A stretch of 64,000 bases of DNA from Paenibacillus azoreducens (lineage in GTDB: Bacteria > Bacillota > Bacilli > Paenibacillales > Paenibacillaceae), in contig NZ_AP025343.1 in NCBI RefSeq assembly GCF_021654775.1, positions 3,377,501 to 3,441,500 on the forward strand. Reading direction: 5' to 3'. Position 1 is the first letter of the stretch, and each line of letters opens with the position of its first letter. A model generated the notes under the pieces. The model worked only from the letters and a program-made list of their open reading frames with translations, had not been told where the DNA came from and did not search any database. Positions 62,201-64,000 of this stretch are shown here, in pieces. The position numbers and the translations under genes are program-made.

Positions 62201-62338
62201 CAGACTTACTGTCTGCAGCATCCGGGACGATACATCTGGTGATTGTGCCAGAATTGTCGTTCCCAAACCATTCATTGCCAAAGCTGTAATCAAGCTAGTA
62301 ACAATGCAGATTCCAATTTTACGACCCATTAAGCCCAT
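59219..62338 (-). CDS. secreted M9-type collagenase
   Basis: 1039 residues from the ATG at 62338 (GGAAG upstream; a TTG seven codons earlier sits before that site). A signal peptide ends near LAQS (about residue 33), followed by a disordered Pro/Gln/Ser-rich propeptide to about 140. The activator domain starts at YTMAELNKMSYADLTALLPKL, a helical HEAT-like region of bacterial collagenases. The zinc site is H555-E556-x-x-H559 (HEFTH) and E587 in WVEEGGAE, with the same 28-residue spacing as clostridial ColG. A PKD domain follows near 830-910 (WNFGDGTTSSLPNPTHVYKKTGTY) and a PPC-type domain near 920-1035. It would cut native or denatured collagen outside the cell. Confidence 0.92.
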   Translation of the reverse strand: MGLMGRKIGICIVTSLITALAMNGLGTTILAQSPDVSSRMLQTVSLNADRTESKAASKAPSQNRGQEAEMHAPKGLNPPGKLTEPKGTDEPLCDLGGDRSPKDPAGIVPEGAPPQVQSPHQSQSAPFRDTDVQGNQSQLKAVEIRNYTMAELNKMSYADLTALLPKLRWTHIPELFAYNNDTAEFYGDRNRMEALIAALANAGRDYTKDDSKGIDTLVEVLRSAYYLGYYNRDTLGYINEWEYRKKIIPALIAIEDNPNFEIGTAEQNNVIAAFGRMIGNTAVNAEVINGATKILLQAEQKFDAYNHANGGEFSAVYELLKGINFILNNVLDEQNVPKQPDYIGTFDPFIEAIGKLSLHTNYSPNHQWFLYNTIYYSGLFSKFSSNPSSVNEILTRDMEIFPQYSYAYMQAASSINQIFNGMNSKGIAIHYDQLVNEAKHFYFPKRYTFDDGQMIMYTGKDVTDDKIERLYWASKEVRAQFYRITGRDVPLEQGHPDDILSIYIYNNKEEYKINLLLNGLETQNGGIYIESQGTFYTWERTPSESVYTLEELFRHEFTHFLQGRYLIPGFWGESEIYRNDRVTWVEEGGAELLAGSTRENGILPRRSMSQGYLYDPVTSWMNANEVVHAKYNGFRFYTFAYQLQYYLYEKRPDVLENIANLVRSNDGTGYDAYMNVLGQDEQLNKNYIDSAIDLRQRADAGQLTIPLVAEDYLLRHPVRPRSTVLNDINQAINLTDIRTEEHSSELLNTYVVRGTYTGGISKGIIEDRKAMNEIVDNSLKALDHLPWSGYKTITGYFVNHRLDQNNHFVFDVVFHGVSPDDSSNPTLPPVVDIHGPYEGTAGYALQFNSEGTFSQNGTITNYEWNFGDGTTSSLPNPTHVYKKTGTYNISLKVTDSNGVTEEQTTTAVIRQLDKEIKPNNRIELANGPLPFDFNFPATMDQSDTASYFYFELENAGKVHLVVTQPNGMDLTWVLYKESDLQNYWQDSRRNGNLQENTFDAPAGKYYLLVYKNSNTPSNVGAYNIKVSVDEASPIETQNN

Positions 62339-62671
62339 ACTGCACACACTTCCTTTCAAAATTGGTAGCAGATCATCTCCAAACGTCTTACAGTCGGATC
62401 CTGATCGTTTGAGCGAACCAAAAGCGTTAGCTCACCTTAAATTTACATGACGGTTTTCCCTCCTCTTTTTACCGGATACCTTCCCCAACATGCAAAATGC
62501 ATTCCAACCTTTACACCGGATTAGCGGCTAAAATGTGTCCATTTTTTGAACAGATCGCAACATGCATCCAACAATTTAGACAGTTCAATGACGCCGAAGG
62601 ATCAAAATAATTGGAAAAAAACAACAGCCATTCCTTCGCATGCAGCGCAGATAAATGGCCGTGAAATGAAT
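62339..62671. other. upstream region of the collagenase gene
   Basis: Holds a sigma-54-like promoter at 62491-62506 and, further upstream, TTAGACA at 62576-62582 and the small inverted repeat AAAATG-TGTC-CATTTT at 62532-62547. The leader is about 140 bases. No gene is seen. Confidence 0.55.
62491..62506 (-). promoter_or_regulatory. sigma-54-type promoter of the collagenase gene
   Basis: On the minus strand TGGAATGCATTTTGCA, with correct spacing of GG and GC. It shares TTGGAATG and TTTGCAT with the site at 56128-56143. The collagenase start lies about 150 bp downstream, so a long leader is expected. Confidence 0.62.
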
Positions 62672-62971
62672 TCAATGCATCAAGATGGAACACACATACG
62701 TGAAGATAAACAAAATTCCTCCCGACAGCAATAAAGGATAAGTCAACCTGAACTTGCCCCATTCCTTCCATCGTTTTTCTTCTCGGTGAAAGCGGGACGC
62801 ATACTCTCCCTGTTTGGTCGAGTGTTGGAAAAACCGCCTGCAGCTGTGCAAAAACCCGTTGAACAACCCGCCTTGCAGCACCAACATGCCGGCCCCCGCC
62901 ATCAGCAGCAGCAAAGAGATAATCGATAAAAGATTGACAAGTTCCATGAACAAAGAATCTTTTGCTTCCAT
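62672..62971 (-). CDS. DUF3899 family membrane protein
   Basis: 99 residues with two membrane helices (about 12-33 and 78-97) and a basic loop (CRRFFQHSTKQGEYASRFHREEKRWKEWGK) between. The pattern LLLMAGAGMLVLQGGLFNGFLHSCRRFF matches DUF3899, a Bacillales family whose genes often accompany oligopeptide transporter genes. It begins 12 bp after the OppF-type gene with GAGGAGGGAGG upstream, so it belongs to that operon. Function unknown. Confidence 0.75.
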   Translation of the reverse strand: MEAKDSLFMELVNLLSIISLLLLMAGAGMLVLQGGLFNGFLHSCRRFFQHSTKQGEYASRFHREEKRWKEWGKFRLTYPLLLSGGILFIFTYVCSILMH

Positions 62972-62983
62972 TGCCTCCCTCCT

Positions 62984-64000
62984 CTAAGTTCGAGCCTGAT
63001 GCTGCCGCAGCGCAGGCTCTACACCTTCATCCGTACAAGCAACCCAATGCCCCCGCTCCACTTCCCGGAAGACGCGGCTGGCATCATTTTTTGCGTACAT
63101 AGCATGATCAAATACGATTCGTTTGCGTTTACGTTCCACGACAGGATCGGGAACGGGGATAGCCGAAAGTAAAGATCGCGTATAGGGATGCAGCGGATTT
63201 TCATACAGCTCGGCACTGTCTGCCAATTCCACAATGCGTCCCCGATACATGACGGCTATCCTGTCGCTAATATGCTTCACCATGGACAAGTCGTGTGCGA
63301 TGAACAAATACGTGAGCCCTTTTTCCTTCTGTAAATGCTTGAGCAGGTTCACGACCTGAGCCTGCACGGATACATCCAGCGCGGAGATGGGCTCGTCAGC
63401 GATGATGAATTCCGGACTCACGGCCAATGCGCGGGCGATGCCGATCCGCTGACGCTGACCACCGCTGAACTCGTGAGGATACCTGTTCGCATGATCGCGG
63501 TTCAACCCCACCGCCTCCAGCAACTGATACACAAATTCCCGCCGCTGCCCGGCATCTTTGGCAAACCTGTGGATATCCACCCCTTCGGCAATGATATCCG
63601 CTACAGTCATCCGCGGATTTAATGTTGAGTAAGGATCCTGGAAAATCATCTGCATACGGCGGCTCATTTGCTGGCGTTTTTCCAGAGAATTCAGCCCGGA
63701 TATGTTTTCGCCTCCATACAGAACTTTGCCTGACGTGGCTGTGTACAAACCGATGAGGGTTCTTCCGGTCGTTGATTTGCCGCAGCCGGATTCCCCCACA
63801 AGCCCAAGTGTCTCGCCTTTGTAGATATCAAAAGTAAGACCGTCGACGGCTTTATGAATTTGACCTTTGCCTAGTGGAAAGTATTTTTTCAGATTCTCCA
63901 CGGCCACCAATTTCTCCCGGGCAGCCTGCAACGTTTTCGCTTTGTCAGGATCATGAAGATGCAGCTCCCGTTGGCTTGGGGATACATACGGACGGCTAAT
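62984..64000 (-). CDS. oligopeptide ABC transporter ATP-binding protein (OppF/DppF-like), start off the right edge
   Basis: ATPase subunit of a peptide importer. Walker A is GESGCGKST, the Q-loop is MIFQDPYSTLNPRM, the signature FSGGQRQR, Walker B FIIADEPISALDVS and the H-loop IAHDLSMVKHISD. The C-terminal oligopeptide-transport extension (NPLHPYTRSLLSAIPVPDP) is complete, ending HWVACTDEGVEPALRQHQ. The frame stays open to position 64000 with good-looking sequence (SRPYVSPSQRELHLHDPDK). No start codon with a ribosome binding site exists inside, so the true start lies outside. The permeases and OppD-type ATPase are presumably upstream of it. Last but one gene of its operon. Confidence 0.9.
   Translation of the reverse strand: MSRPYVSPSQRELHLHDPDKAKTLQAAREKLVAVENLKKYFPLGKGQIHKAVDGLTFDIYKGETLGLVGESGCGKSTTGRTLIGLYTATSGKVLYGGENISGLNSLEKRQQMSRRMQMIFQDPYSTLNPRMTVADIIAEGVDIHRFAKDAGQRREFVYQLLEAVGLNRDHANRYPHEFSGGQRQRIGIARALAVSPEFIIADEPISALDVSVQAQVVNLLKHLQKEKGLTYLFIAHDLSMVKHISDRIAVMYRGRIVELADSAELYENPLHPYTRSLLSAIPVPDPVVERKRKRIVFDHAMYAKNDASRVFREVERGHWVACTDEGVEPALRQHQART

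Noticed and set aside
1..64000. tRNA, rRNA or riboswitch genes
   Set aside because: I looked for cloverleaf-like GTTC-A loops, 16S/23S signatures and long conserved leaders and saw none; a covariance-model search would be needed to exclude small RNAs.

Overview
The window looks like chromosomal DNA of a Paenibacillus-type member of the Bacillales. The support is long family-1 sugar-binding lipoproteins with LplB/LplC-type permeases, a YesN-type response regulator, XerS, DUF1048 and DUF3899 proteins, strong AGGAGG-type ribosome binding sites, and many glycoside hydrolases. No rRNA, tRNA or CRISPR array was seen.

Layout. 0-6.9 kb: a truncated YesN-like regulator, a three-gene LplA/B/C-type sugar importer and a GDE_C-type cytosolic glucosidase. 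7.1-9.8 kb: a PadR-DUF1048-DUF1048-DrrA/DrrB-like export cassette. 10.6-13.8 kb: a Fur-box-controlled siderophore importer without its own ATPase. 14.0-15.1 kb: a XerS-type tyrosine recombinase. 15.2-29.5 kb: an AT-rich, decayed accessory island bounded by a 49-bp near-perfect direct repeat. It holds frameshifted propeller, mutarotase and hydrolase genes, two Nudix genes, two IS110-family remnants, an aminoglycoside-type nucleotidyltransferase, small unknown genes and an AbiGi-like gene. 30-32.4 kb: a TetR/MFS efflux pair with two palindromic operators. 32.4-41.4 kb: short-chain dehydrogenases (two intact, two dead), a MmyB-type XRE regulator, an epoxide hydrolase, an S66 peptidase, a methyltransferase and repeats. 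41.5-49.2 kb: an arabinose-polymer locus (AraC regulator, sugar-binding lipoprotein, GH43, secreted propeller/ricin/AbfB protein, GH2) whose two permease genes have collapsed into one short out-of-frame fusion.

49.9-64.0 kb is the most interesting part. It encodes a secreted M9-type collagenase, an oligopeptide-binding lipoprotein, an OppF-type ATPase, a Xaa-Pro peptidase, two proline racemase/hydroxyproline epimerase-family enzymes, a DadA-like FAD dehydrogenase and an ornithine-cyclodeaminase-family reductase. In the middle is a sigma-54 enhancer-binding regulator. I found four -24/-12 type promoters, in front of the dehydrogenase-racemase operon, the reductase, the Xaa-Pro peptidase and the collagenase. 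A TTAGACA motif recurs upstream of three of them. The simplest reading is a dedicated sigma-54 regulon for digesting collagen or gelatin outside the cell, importing the peptides, and using their proline and hydroxyproline. The genes are recognisable families; the regulon as a unit is an inference from layout and promoters.

Several starts were moved from the longest open frame to the one with a ribosome binding site, and the OppF-type gene runs off the right edge.
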